Source: Paenibacillus xerothermodurans (GTDB lineage Bacteria; Bacillota; Bacilli; Paenibacillales; NBRC-103111). Taken from it: DNA of 64,000 bases. The notes under the pieces were generated by a model, which was given only the letters and a program-made list of their open reading frames with translations, was not told where the DNA came from and did not search any database. A program made the translations under genes and the position numbers. Shown piece after piece: positions 16,015 through 24,288 of the stretch. How positions within the stretch are numbered: the stretch's first letter is position 1; every line of letters begins with the position of its first letter. Location of the stretch: assembly GCF_002220865.2 (NCBI RefSeq), contig NZ_NHRJ02000003.1:1244-65243 (forward strand), read 5' to 3'.

Positions 16015-16722
16015 ATGGGAATCTTTTCGAGAATTAAGGATATGACGAAGGCATCAATTCATGAGGCATTGGATAAGGTGGAAGACCCGATTGTGATGCT
16101 CAATCAATATCTGCGCGATATGGAAGAGGAGATTGCCAAAGCCGAGGTGACGGTTGCACGCCAAATTGCGAACGAGCGCAAGCTAAAAACTCAGTTGGAT
16201 GAGGCGGTACGTTTGACCGCGGAGCAGGAGGAGCAGGCGAAGGACGCGTTGAGAAACGGGCAGGAAGCGGCAGCCCGCCAGGCGTTGGAGCAAAAATTGT
16301 ACTACGAGGGAAAAACTGCCGAGTATGCGGAAACGCATGAGCAGGCGAAAAGCCAGGCTGCGGAGCTCGTTCAGCAGCTGCACGAAATGAAGGATGCATT
16401 CTATCAGATGCGCAATAAGCGGAGCGAGTTGGTGGCCCGCACGCAGCTGGCGAAAGCGAAGCGGCAAATGGCGGAAGTTACGGCTAACAACGTAATTGAG
16501 GGTGGTCATGCCGTGAAAGGGTTCCGTCGCATGGAAGAGAAAATTATGGCATTGGAAGTAGAAGCGGAGCTTGTCACCAAGCCGCACGTCAGCGATTCAT
16601 ATGTGCCTGGTGCGGGTTATACAGTCGGTGGCTACCAGGAGGCAGATGCGGCCAAGCAGCAAAAAGTAGATGATCAACTACAGCTGTTAAAGGAGAAATT
16701 AGGCTCCGAGCAATCCCAATAA
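16015..16722 (+). CDS. PspA/IM30 family protein, copy 2 (LiaH-like)
   Basis: The 235-residue protein starts [20 protein letters not shown] with [20 protein letters not shown], the canonical PspA/LiaH N-terminus, then continuous heptad-like helices with Ala and Gln, to a C-terminal acidic helix ([14 protein letters not shown]). It is closer to classical PspA than copy 1. It probably forms the effector rings or rods that protect the membrane under envelope stress. GGGGATGTG lies just before the ATG. An imperfect hairpin (AAAGCCAT...ATGGCTTT, 16800-16839) separates it from the LiaF gene. Confidence 0.92.
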   Translation: MGIFSRIKDMTKASIHEALDKVEDPIVMLNQYLRDMEEEIAKAEVTVARQIANERKLKTQLDEAVRLTAEQEEQAKDALRNGQEAAARQALEQKLYYEGKTAEYAETHEQAKSQAAELVQQLHEMKDAFYQMRNKRSELVARTQLAKAKRQMAEVTANNVIEGGHAVKGFRRMEEKIMALEVEAELVTKPHVSDSYVPGAGYTVGGYQEADAAKQQKVDDQLQLLKEKLGSEQSQ

Positions 16723-16878
16723 AAACCTATACGAGCCGCCCAACGGGAGCAAAAATCTCTTTTGTGCGCCACGTAAATTGTGATATGCTATGTAAGGTCA
16801 AAGCCATGGGGCAGTTCTCACGCCACTATGGCTTTTAGCCTATAGCGCACACGAGACATAAGAAGGGAGGCAGCACGG

Positions 16879-17553
16879 ATGAGAGACTGGCAAAGCCGCA
16901 TGAACCGAAACCGGAACCACAATCGCAATGTCGCATTAATCTTGATCGGTGTCGGCGTTCTTTTGCTGGCGAACAATCACTGGAGCATTTTCACCGTGCT
17001 GGCTCTCATATTTGTTTTTTTCGGAATCAAAAAAATCCGTTCGGCGGAGCCTCGCAAAGGCTATATATTGATTGGCCTCGGAGCGGTGATTCTGCTTGGC
17101 CGCAACGTATTGCTGTTGATTGCCGTCATACTCATATCATTAGGATTATTCTACATTCGGTCCAAGCAGCTTCACAGTCAAGCAAGCTATGTGAAAAAGA
17201 GCTTGATTGAAAGCATCCGGTGGGGCAAAGAACCGTGGATTTTGCGTAACAGTTCCATATGGAACGTGATCGCGGAGATGCAGATTGATTTGACTTACGC
17301 CATTCCTGAGCAAAGGGAGACCACACTGGTGCTGCAAGGAGTTGTCGCGGATGTGGACATCATTGTACCGGAGGATATGGGCGTGTCCGTTGTGTTATCC
17401 GTGCTGTTCGGGCAATCGGACGTAGGTCCGCATAAGGAATCTGGCATTTTAAACAAAACGGTATGGCAGTCAGCCAACTATGAAACGGCGGACCACCAAG
17501 TGAAACTGATAATCTCATATATCGCAGCAGATATAGACATTAAGATAGTATGA
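16879..17553 (+). CDS. liaF: LiaF-like membrane inhibitor
   Basis: The 224-residue protein has N-terminal hydrophobic segments (VALILIGVGVLLLANN; FTVLALIFVFFGIK; YILIGLGAVILLG; VLLLIAVILISLGLFYI) and a C-terminal beta-rich cell wall-active antibiotic response domain (about 130-224) with DLTYAIPEQRETTLVLQG and VVADVDIIVPEDMGVSV. In Bacillus subtilis LiaF holds the LiaS kinase inactive until cell-wall antibiotics disturb the lipid II cycle. AAGGGAGG precedes the ATG. It is followed by liaS after 43 bases. Confidence 0.92.
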   Translation: MRDWQSRMNRNRNHNRNVALILIGVGVLLLANNHWSIFTVLALIFVFFGIKKIRSAEPRKGYILIGLGAVILLGRNVLLLIAVILISLGLFYIRSKQLHSQASYVKKSLIESIRWGKEPWILRNSSIWNVIAEMQIDLTYAIPEQRETTLVLQGVVADVDIIVPEDMGVSVVLSVLFGQSDVGPHKESGILNKTVWQSANYETADHQVKLIISYIAADIDIKIV

Positions 17554-17596
17554 CCGCCATGCAACGGTGATGCGCGGTTTGGAGGTACGGTAGCAT

Positions 17597-18694
17597 ATGG
17601 AGCGGCACGAAAAACGTCTGACCAGTATGATTTGGCGCAGCATGGGTGAGTCAATGGGGCTCAGCCTTGTTTTGTTTGGCGTGATTCTGTACTTTCTCAG
17701 CTCCAACGGGTACATAAAGGCGTTCACAACCTGGCAGGAGGGTGTCCGGGTGAGTCTGACGCTGATCGTCATCGTAGCCTTCATCGGCGGCGTCTACGGT
17801 CTGTGGCACAGCAGCAAAATGAAGCGCCGGCTGGAGCTGCTGCGCGAGGTGATGCTCACTCTGGAAAAAGGGAATTTGAGCCGCACGGTACCTCCGATCG
17901 GTGAGGACGAAATTGGCCAACTGGGAGAACAGTTGAATTTTATCACAAAAAAGTGGGAGGACCAGGTAACCTCCCTGCAACGACTGTCGAGCAACAACGC
18001 GCAGCTCGCGCAAAAAGCAAAATATTCCGCCATCGTGGAGGAACGGCAGAGGCTGGCTAGGGAACTGCACGACGCGGTCAGCCAGCAGCTGTTCGCCATC
18101 TCAATGACCGCCACCGCAGTTGGACGGACGCTTGACAAAGATTTTGACAAAGCGCAGAGGCAGATACAACTAATTGAGGAGATGGCCTCGGTGGCACAAT
18201 CGGAAATGAGGGCTTTGCTGCTCCATTTGCGTCCGGTGCATCTGGAGGGTAAACGGCTGTCCGAGGGCTTGGTCGAGCTCTTGCAGGAGCTGACCGCGAA
18301 GGTCCCTATGGCAATCGATTGGGAACTCATTGAGGATGTGCAACTGCCAAAGGGGATTGAAGATCACCTGTTCCGCATCGTGCAAGAAGCGATGTCGAAT
18401 GCGCTGCGCCACTCCAAAGCAACGAAGCTCGAGGTGAGATTAACTCAGCCGTCGGAGGATGCTGTCAGGCTGCTCATTCGCGACAACGGGGTGGGCTTTG
18501 ATTTAGATGACAAAAAGCACGCTTCGTACGGCATAGTCACCATGCGGGAGCGTGTAAACGAAATCGGAGGTTCCATCAACCTGATCACCGCGCCAGGCAA
18601 AGGAACCCGGATCGATATTCGAGTGCCGATCATGGCGAAAGGAGGAGACGGTGATGGAGAGCGTAACCCCGATCAAGGTGCTGCTTGTGGATGA
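17597..18694 (+). CDS. liaS: LiaS-like sensor histidine kinase
   Basis: The 365-residue kinase has two membrane spans (about 20-37 and 50-70) with a very short loop between them, so it senses within the membrane. Then come a HAMP domain (about 75-125), the HisKA_3 dimerisation helix with the phospho-acceptor His in RELHDAVSQQLFAISMTATA (about 155), and a HATPase domain with EAMSNALRHSKATKL, DNGVGFD and GIVTMRERVNEIGG. Its stop lies inside the liaR coding sequence; overlap of about 40 bases couples the pair. Confidence 0.94.
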   Translation: MERHEKRLTSMIWRSMGESMGLSLVLFGVILYFLSSNGYIKAFTTWQEGVRVSLTLIVIVAFIGGVYGLWHSSKMKRRLELLREVMLTLEKGNLSRTVPPIGEDEIGQLGEQLNFITKKWEDQVTSLQRLSSNNAQLAQKAKYSAIVEERQRLARELHDAVSQQLFAISMTATAVGRTLDKDFDKAQRQIQLIEEMASVAQSEMRALLLHLRPVHLEGKRLSEGLVELLQELTAKVPMAIDWELIEDVQLPKGIEDHLFRIVQEAMSNALRHSKATKLEVRLTQPSEDAVRLLIRDNGVGFDLDDKKHASYGIVTMRERVNEIGGSINLITAPGKGTRIDIRVPIMAKGGDGDGERNPDQGAACG

Positions 18695-19304
18695 CCATGA
18701 GATGGTGAGAATCGGTTTAGCTGCAGTACTGAGCACTGAGGAGGATATCGAAGTGGTGGGTGAGGCCAGCAACGGTGCGGATGGCATCCGGCTGGCCCAG
18801 GAATATAAGCCGCAAGTCGTGTTGATGGATCTGGTGATGGAAGGCATGGATGGGATTGAGACGACGCTCCGGCTGCTGCAGCTATATCCGGAATGCAAGG
18901 TAATTGTGCTCACGAGTTTTTTGGATGATGAGAAAATGTATCCTGTCATCGAAGCGGGGGCGTTCAGCTACTTGCTGAAGACCTCCAGAGCTGCGGAAAT
19001 AGCTCAGGCCATCCGGGCGGCGGCCAATGGACAGTCCATCCTTGAATCGCAGGTGGCTTCGAAGATCATGAACCGGTTTCGGCAGCCGAAAACGGTGGCA
19101 GCTGCGCATGAGCAGCTAACTGAGCGCGAAATGGAAGTGCTGCGGCTCATTGCTTCCGGCAAATCAAATCAGGATGTCGCCGACGAGCTGTTTATCGGTG
19201 TGAAAACGGTCAAGTATCACGTCACCAACATCTTGGCAAAGCTGGGCGTGGAGGATCGCACACAGGCGGCAATTTACGCTTTTAAAAACGGTCTGGTGGA
19301 TTGA
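18654..19304 (+). CDS. liaR: LiaR-like response regulator
   Basis: The 216-residue NarL/FixJ-type regulator has a receiver domain (VLLVDDHEMVRIGL; phospho-acceptor Asp in QVVLMDLVMEGMDG near residue 58; conserved Thr/Ser and Lys in VIVLTSF and YLLKTS) and a LuxR-type HTH (about 150-210: LTEREMEVLRLIASGKSNQD to TVKYHVTNILAKLGVEDRTQ). The start at 18654 has GGAGG at good spacing; a GTG three bases upstream is also in frame. It is the output of the LiaFS pair and probably activates the whole psp-lia operon through the site near 14356. Confidence 0.94.
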   Translation: MESVTPIKVLLVDDHEMVRIGLAAVLSTEEDIEVVGEASNGADGIRLAQEYKPQVVLMDLVMEGMDGIETTLRLLQLYPECKVIVLTSFLDDEKMYPVIEAGAFSYLLKTSRAAEIAQAIRAAANGQSILESQVASKIMNRFRQPKTVAAAHEQLTEREMEVLRLIASGKSNQDVADELFIGVKTVKYHVTNILAKLGVEDRTQAAIYAFKNGLVD

Positions 19305-19374
19305 TAACGGCAGATTACGAAGTCAAGACCCTGCGCCACTGATGGTGCAACAAGACCGAAAGAGAGGTATATGG

Positions 19375-19683
19375 ATGACCGTTAGCGTCGCAGAGGTGAG
19401 AGACGAGGTTGTTTCTCCATGGGGGCATCGCGAGAAGGTGGCTTTGCTCCGGCAATATGAAAGCAGCTGTTATCAAAGCACATTATATATGCTAAAAGAC
19501 GGCAGGTACGCGATGGAGGCGGCAAAACAGGCGTTTATCTGCCTGTATCGAACGGATGAATGGTTTGAACTAGGTGAAAAAGAACGAATGAATCAGTTGA
19601 AGCGGCAAGCAATCAAGCAAGCGTTAGAATACAGCAAGCAATTGCATTCACAGGGGAGCAAATGCGCAGTTGGAACGGACTGA
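19375..19683 (+). CDS. Small sigma-region-2-like protein, function unknown
   Basis: A 102-residue protein. The segment VALLRQYESSCYQSTLYMLK to AMEAAKQAFICLYRTDEWFE (about 20-65) resembles sigma-70 region 2.1-2.2 (helix, small residues, A-x2-A-x2-AF-x2-LY-R), but no region 4 follows and the remainder is a Lys/Gln/Glu helix. It could be a degenerate ECF sigma, a sigma decoy, or an unrelated helical protein. AGAGAGGTA lies upstream of the ATG. It lies 70 bases after liaR in the same direction, with no terminator between, so it may be co-transcribed. A terminator follows. Confidence 0.6.
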   Translation: MTVSVAEVRDEVVSPWGHREKVALLRQYESSCYQSTLYMLKDGRYAMEAAKQAFICLYRTDEWFELGEKERMNQLKRQAIKQALEYSKQLHSQGSKCAVGTD

Positions 19684-19719
19684 GGGACTGCATCCGCTGG
19701 CAAGCAGCAGACGGACGAT

Positions 19720-19762
19720 AAGACGCCGCCGACTAGGGTACGGCCGATGGGGCGTCTTTTTT
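19720..19762 (+). terminator. Terminator after the psp-lia region
   Basis: AAGACGCC (19720-19727) pairs with GGCGTCTT (19751-19758) around a GC-rich loop and is followed by T residues. Confidence 0.8.
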
Positions 19763-19879
19763 GTTCGTTGGCGTCGGTAGGTGGGACATGTACGGAACCG
19801 AGCGACGCATAATGTGCTTGACACGAAGCAGACCGGTTTGTATCATAATCAATTAACGCAATCACAAGGAGAACGAAAC

Positions 19880-19969
19880 ATGAATGGGGCTCATATGACC
19901 GTTATCGTGATAGTGGTCGTTATTTCTATAATGTTTATGGGTTTTGTCGGCAAAAAATATTTGAAATAA
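19880..19969 (+). CDS. 29-residue single-span membrane peptide
   Basis: The peptide MNGAHMTVIVIVVVISIMFM, continuing GFVGKKYLK, is one hydrophobic helix with a positive C-terminus. AAGGAGA lies seven to eight bases before the ATG, which is the main support for it being a gene. It is not a YjcZ protein (no GGGF motif). It could regulate or anchor a membrane complex, or be a stress peptide. No family recognised. Confidence 0.6.
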   Translation: MNGAHMTVIVIVVVISIMFMGFVGKKYLK

Positions 19970-20032
19970 ATAGCAGAGCTTGCTAGCCCTTCATAAGATA
20001 AAGAACATCTTTCTCTTTGGAGGCGATTGACG

Positions 20033-20473
20033 TTGATCCGCAAGCGCATTCCCCAGCACGACGATAAGGTGATTTGGGGGCTCGTGGTTAAGCTGCTGCT
20101 CCCGTATGCGCGTAAAAGCCAGCCTGATGTGCGCGTACGGCTTACGGATATTCGGAAGCGGCTGCGCCCCTGTCTTACGCTTGTCTCCGTGGGCGGCGGG
20201 CAAAGGTCCACGGGCTTTATCTCCTTAAGGCAGAACCGGCAAAGCATGCACATCGACATGCTGGCGGTGGATCCGAAATATCAGGGAAAGGGAGTGGGAT
20301 CGCAGTTGATGGAGGCTGCGGAACGGTCCGCGGTGCGCGCTGGATGCAACAAGATCTATGTCTGGGTCGATGAAGCCAATGTGCCGGCACAACGGTTTTA
20401 TCAACAAAAACAATTTGAGCCCATTCAGTATCACGCAGTGATCCGTTGTTACTTGTTGATGAAACGGATGTAA
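20033..20473 (+). CDS. GNAT family N-acetyltransferase
   Basis: About 146 residues with a typical GNAT core: a beta strand ending in HIDMLAVDPKYQGKGVGSQL, where Q-G-K-G-V-G is the acetyl-CoA pyrophosphate loop (about 82-90), and the C-terminal NKIYVWVDEANVPAQRFYQQ box. The substrate cannot be told. GGAGG at 20019-20023 favours the TTG at 20033 over the TTG at 20027. Single gene. Confidence 0.85.
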   Translation: MIRKRIPQHDDKVIWGLVVKLLLPYARKSQPDVRVRLTDIRKRLRPCLTLVSVGGGQRSTGFISLRQNRQSMHIDMLAVDPKYQGKGVGSQLMEAAERSAVRAGCNKIYVWVDEANVPAQRFYQQKQFEPIQYHAVIRCYLLMKRM

Positions 20474-20700
20474 TACCTGCCTACCGGGGCCTCCGTGTCA
20501 ACACTGAAGAGCTTAACCGACCGCTGCACACAATTTCGGAAACACAGTAACTATCGGGACAGCGAGATGCACTCGGAGTCTCGTTTTTGCTTTCAAGATA
20601 TTGCTCATAAGAAGTTAACCCGTGCCACATATTGCGTGTGGGCAGACTGGTGGGGGCGGGATGGCCGCCTCCCACTGCTGCTGCACAAGACAGAGGCGCA

Positions 20701-21018
20701 TTAACTTAGCACGAATAACCGGGCTATCATGGACGATTCTAGACTTAATTTGCGTGAGAACGGAGTGACAGGCGCAAACAAAGAGGGCGTCTCATAGGCA
20801 CTAAGAGACACGTGCGCTTTCTTTTTCTTGGGAGTTTTTTTTCTTGTAGATGAAATACTGCTGTCAGCTGCGCCGCTCTCGCCATTGATTATAATTTTAC
20901 CTTTGTCGTATCCGGTTAAAGTGCCTGCCAATTCTGTACCGTCCGATAGAATGACAAGCGCCGGCTTGCCGTAATGCGGACTGCATGTTCGTGCGGAAAT
21001 CGGATGAATGGGCGTCAT
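20701..21018 (-). CDS. Small protein with Sm-like N-terminal fold, function unknown
   Basis: A 105-residue protein. Residues 15-45 (GKPALVILSDGTELAGTLTG then YDKGKIIIN) look like an Sm/LSM-type or Hfq-like beta hairpin pair, of the kind found in small Paenibacillus and Bacillus proteins. The middle is Ser/Lys-rich (SSTRKKTPKKKKAH) and probably disordered or nucleic acid binding. GGAGG lies eight bases before the ATG at 21018; the five-residue upstream extension lacks a site. Divergent from zwf. Confidence 0.6.
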   Translation of the reverse strand: MTPIHPISARTCSPHYGKPALVILSDGTELAGTLTGYDKGKIIINGESGAADSSISSTRKKTPKKKKAHVSLSAYETPSLFAPVTPFSRKLSLESSMIARLFVLS

Positions 21019-21213
21019 CCTGCTCACCTCCAATGGGTATTTATTAATTCAGACTATGCGTGTGCGTTTGTCGCGACTGGTTATTCGCCCACTCCACTGG
21101 CGCCTATTTTTTAGGTGAATTTTTGTCGTCAAATGTTGAATCTGTCCAGGGATTTCGTTATGCTTAATAAAGTTTGCTGAGTGCACTAATGTAGGTTTAT
21201 ACAAAAATACATA

Positions 21214-22752
21214 ATGAAAGATGATGATACGATGACTAATACCGTATTTCTCCTGTTCGGCGCGACCGGGGATTTAGCCCGCCGCAAATTGTATCCGGCT
21301 ATTTACAGTTTGTATCGCGAGCGCAAGCTCGGAGACCGTTTTGCCGTCATTGGCTTGGCGAGAAGGCCACGTACCAACGACCAGTTTCGTGAAGATGTGC
21401 TTGAGTCCATCAAAGAGTTTGCCCGCTATAACGTAACCAGAGACGAACAATGGGAATCGTTCGCAGAGCATTTCGAGTATATGTCGCTGGACATCAACGA
21501 TGTGGAGGGGTTCAAGGAGCTCAGCCGGGCCACGCAAAGACTCGACAAGAAGTTCGATGTCGGGGGGAACAGGTTGTTTTATCTTGCGCTCGCTCCTGAG
21601 CTGTTCGGAAATGTATCGCATAATCTGAAGGCCGGAGGCCTGCTTGAAACATCGGGCTGGACGCGCCTGGTGATCGAGAAGCCTTTCGGCTATGATCTGC
21701 CGTCCGCTGAGAAGCTGAATGCCGAGATTCGTGAGGTGTTTGAGGAGCAAGATGTGTACCGCATCGACCATTACCTTGGTAAAGAAATGGTGCAGAACAT
21801 CAATGTGCTTCGATTTGCAAATGCGATTTTCGAGCCGTTATGGAATAACAAGTACATTTCCAATATCCAAATTACCCTCAGCGAAACTGTCGGCGTAGAG
21901 GAACGCGGAGGGTACTACGACCATTCCGGGGCACTGCGGGACATGGGGCAGAACCATATGCTGCAAATGCTGGCCATGATGGCGATGGAACCGCCGAGCC
22001 GGCTGTCTCCGGAAGATATCCGCGATGAGAAGGTCAAGGTGTTCCGCTCGCTGCGCTGGTTCCAGGATTCCGCTGAGGTACGAGCGAATACGGTGCGGGG
22101 ACAGTATACCGCCGGCAATATGAAGGGGAAGCAGGTACCGGGTTACCGCCAGGAAGAATCTGTTGATCAGCAATCAACGACCGAGACGTATTTCGCAGCC
22201 CGTGTGTTCGTCGATAACTTCCGTTGGGCAGGGGTACCTTTTTATATTCGCACAGGCAAACGTCTGCCGGTAAAAACAACGGAAGTAGTTGTCGAGTTCA
22301 AGAATGTTCCGAATAACGTGTATCTGTCGAAAAAACATAAGCTGGAGCCTAACCTGCTCGTGTTCCGCGTGAATCCGATGGAGGGCATCTACTTCAAAAT
22401 GAACGCGAAGCAGCCCGGCTCCGATGGCGCGATCGTGCCGGTAGCGATGGATTTCTGCCAGAGCTGCCAGGTCGGGTTGAATACGCCTGAGGCATACGAA
22501 CGCCTGCTGCATGATGCAGCACGCGGCGATTCAACCTACTTCACCCGTTGGGATGAAGTTGCCCTCGCTTGGCAGTATGTCGATAAGATCGCTGCCGCTT
22601 GGCGAGAAGATTCGGACAACCTGCATTCTTATCCGGCGGGCACATGGGGACCGGAGGCGGCGCAGCAGCTGCTGGCCGAGGACGGATTCCGTTGGTGGCC
22701 GGTGAATGGACAGGATGAAGGGGAAGTGACGTGGGAGTTCACCCAACGGTGA
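21214..22752 (+). CDS. zwf: Glucose-6-phosphate 1-dehydrogenase
   Basis: Oxidises glucose 6-phosphate to 6-phosphogluconolactone with NADP, the entry to the oxidative pentose phosphate pathway. Visible are the dinucleotide motif FLLFGATGDLARRKLYPAI, the substrate-binding EKPFG and active-site RIDHYLGKEMVQN (about residues 180-192), and the C-terminal RWEGVP-equivalent FRWAGVPFYIRTGKRLP. Length 512 residues is normal. ATG at 21232 (MTNTV) is an equally possible start; ribosome-binding sites for both are weak. Monocistronic with its own terminator; no gnd nearby, but a lactonase gene lies at 54259. Confidence 0.96.
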   Translation: MKDDDTMTNTVFLLFGATGDLARRKLYPAIYSLYRERKLGDRFAVIGLARRPRTNDQFREDVLESIKEFARYNVTRDEQWESFAEHFEYMSLDINDVEGFKELSRATQRLDKKFDVGGNRLFYLALAPELFGNVSHNLKAGGLLETSGWTRLVIEKPFGYDLPSAEKLNAEIREVFEEQDVYRIDHYLGKEMVQNINVLRFANAIFEPLWNNKYISNIQITLSETVGVEERGGYYDHSGALRDMGQNHMLQMLAMMAMEPPSRLSPEDIRDEKVKVFRSLRWFQDSAEVRANTVRGQYTAGNMKGKQVPGYRQEESVDQQSTTETYFAARVFVDNFRWAGVPFYIRTGKRLPVKTTEVVVEFKNVPNNVYLSKKHKLEPNLLVFRVNPMEGIYFKMNAKQPGSDGAIVPVAMDFCQSCQVGLNTPEAYERLLHDAARGDSTYFTRWDEVALAWQYVDKIAAAWREDSDNLHSYPAGTWGPEAAQQLLAEDGFRWWPVNGQDEGEVTWEFTQR

Positions 22753-22784
22753 CAATTAACCGCGCCGGCGGCAGCCAGCTGAAC

Positions 22785-22820
22785 AAGGGCCCGTACTATC
22801 AAGGTACGTGCCCTTTTTTT
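22785..22820 (+). terminator. Terminator after zwf
   Basis: AAGGGCCCGTAC (22785-22796) pairs with GTACGTGCCCTT (22804-22815) and runs into seven T. Confidence 0.9.
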
Positions 22821-23202
22821 ATTGTTACAGACCCGGCGGGGGCGTTGATAGGTTGCAGTGGCGGCTGCGCTACGTTTGCCAGCCGCCGCCGGGTCTATTT
22901 GACTGGAGCCAGAGCCGGGCCCACCAGAATTTTTTCCCCGGGGCGCCAGAAAGTACATAGGAATATATACACAGAACGGTGCTACCTTGCAGGCTTTAAT
23001 TACGTATTGTTGTATGCAACAAGTGTACAGAAGCAGGTGTAACAAGATATAATGTAAGGACACGTGTGTGTCCGATATATAATTATGTGAGTTTGCCCGA
23101 TGTGGACGTCCTGCCGGAGCGGTCTGACAGCGCGCAGTCCGCGGTGACGAAAGCGCTACGTACAATGGGGTATGAACTCAAAAAAGCAGGAGGTACCTTG
23201 TC
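22821..23202. other. Gene-less stretch upstream of the phosphoesterase
   Basis: No gene seen. An inverted repeat TTGTTGTATGCAACAA (23007-23022) lies just upstream of a TATAAT box (23048-23053), which has no good -35 match. The pair could be the promoter and operator of the phosphoesterase gene. Confidence 0.4.
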
Positions 23203-24267
23203 ATGTCAAGACGGGCTTTCGTCCGATGGATTCTGGGTTTGCTCATTTTAATTGGCGCCGCCGCGACCGGCTTATATAAACTGCTGCTGCGCGCGGTGGA
23301 TGCACAGAATGTGTCGCAGCCGAATGCGGACTCCGACCTGTCGCAGCCCAAGCAGGAGCAGGCGAAGACTGAGCGCGCGGCAGTAGACGAAAACGCTGCG
23401 TTATTTTCCTTCATGATACTAAGTGACCTCCACATCTCAGGCTATGATCCGAACACGACTAAACATTTAAAAGAAGCGTTAGACGATATTACCAAGTTCG
23501 AGCCGCCCGTCGATGCGCTTATTCTGACTGGGGATTTGACTGATTTTGGCGGCGAGGACGGCTATCGCGAGCTGAAAAAGCTGCTGTCCGGTTTCAAGCT
23601 GCCTCCGATTTACGCGAATATGGGGAACCATGACTACTATGATATTTGGGTTGATAAGAACGGCGCTTTTAACAAAGACACGATGCCTAATGGCAAGACC
23701 GACGCCATGGCACGTGAGCGGTTTATGAAGTTTTTTAATCAGGAAAAGATTTATAGCTCTGCCGTGGTGAACGGCTACCCAGTGATCATGCTCTCGCAAG
23801 AGACTTATGTGCAAGAAAAGCCTGAATATGGAGAAGGCGCATGGTACTCGGATGAGCAAATGAACTGGTTCAAAGAAGAGCTCAACAAACATTATACAGG
23901 TAAACCGATGTTCGTGATGACACATCAGCCGCTGCCTCCCATCGGCTCGGATGGACGCACGCATCAACTAATACGGGCCAAGCAGTTCCGTGAAATACTG
24001 AAGCCCTTCAAAAATGTGTTCGTTTTTTGCGGACATCGCCATCAAGACTTTCAGAACGGCGCTGAGCATTATGTTAAGGAATCATTTCATTATTTCCACA
24101 ATTCGTCTGTAGGGAGGGTGCTTAACCGCAGCTTCCAGAATGCTGGAAAGGATAAATCGCAAGGGCTGTATGTGCAGGTGTTTAAAGACCGGGTGACTGT
24201 ACGCGGACGTGAATTCAGCAAACGCAGCTGGCTGCCCGAAGCGGATTGGGACATCAAGATCACTTAA
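23203..24267 (+). CDS. Exported metallophosphoesterase
   Basis: The 354-residue protein has an N-terminal signal or anchor (SRRAFVRWILGLLILIGAAA) with a twin-arginine-like start, then a Ser/Gln/Lys-rich linker and a calcineurin-type phosphoesterase domain. All five metal-site motifs are visible: LSDLHISG, LTGDLTD, NMGNHD, THQPLPP and CGHRHQ. It likely acts outside the membrane on an unknown phosphoester. AGGAGG precedes the ATG. It is followed by prfC after 21 bases, so the two may be co-transcribed, though no functional link is known. Confidence 0.9.
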   Translation: MSRRAFVRWILGLLILIGAAATGLYKLLLRAVDAQNVSQPNADSDLSQPKQEQAKTERAAVDENAALFSFMILSDLHISGYDPNTTKHLKEALDDITKFEPPVDALILTGDLTDFGGEDGYRELKKLLSGFKLPPIYANMGNHDYYDIWVDKNGAFNKDTMPNGKTDAMARERFMKFFNQEKIYSSAVVNGYPVIMLSQETYVQEKPEYGEGAWYSDEQMNWFKEELNKHYTGKPMFVMTHQPLPPIGSDGRTHQLIRAKQFREILKPFKNVFVFCGHRHQDFQNGAEHYVKESFHYFHNSSVGRVLNRSFQNAGKDKSQGLYVQVFKDRVTVRGREFSKRSWLPEADWDIKIT

Positions 24268-24288
24268 AAGAAAGGAACAATCAATCAA

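Noticed and set aside
16800-16839. Terminator between PspA copy 2 and LiaF
   Set aside because: Stem AAAGCCAT/ATGGCTTT has a 24-base loop and no T run after it; read-through is likely, so it is only noted under the PspA entry.
20495-20704. 69-residue frame between the GNAT and Sm-like genes
   Set aside because: No ribosome-binding site and unlikely composition (Trp/His/Arg-rich).
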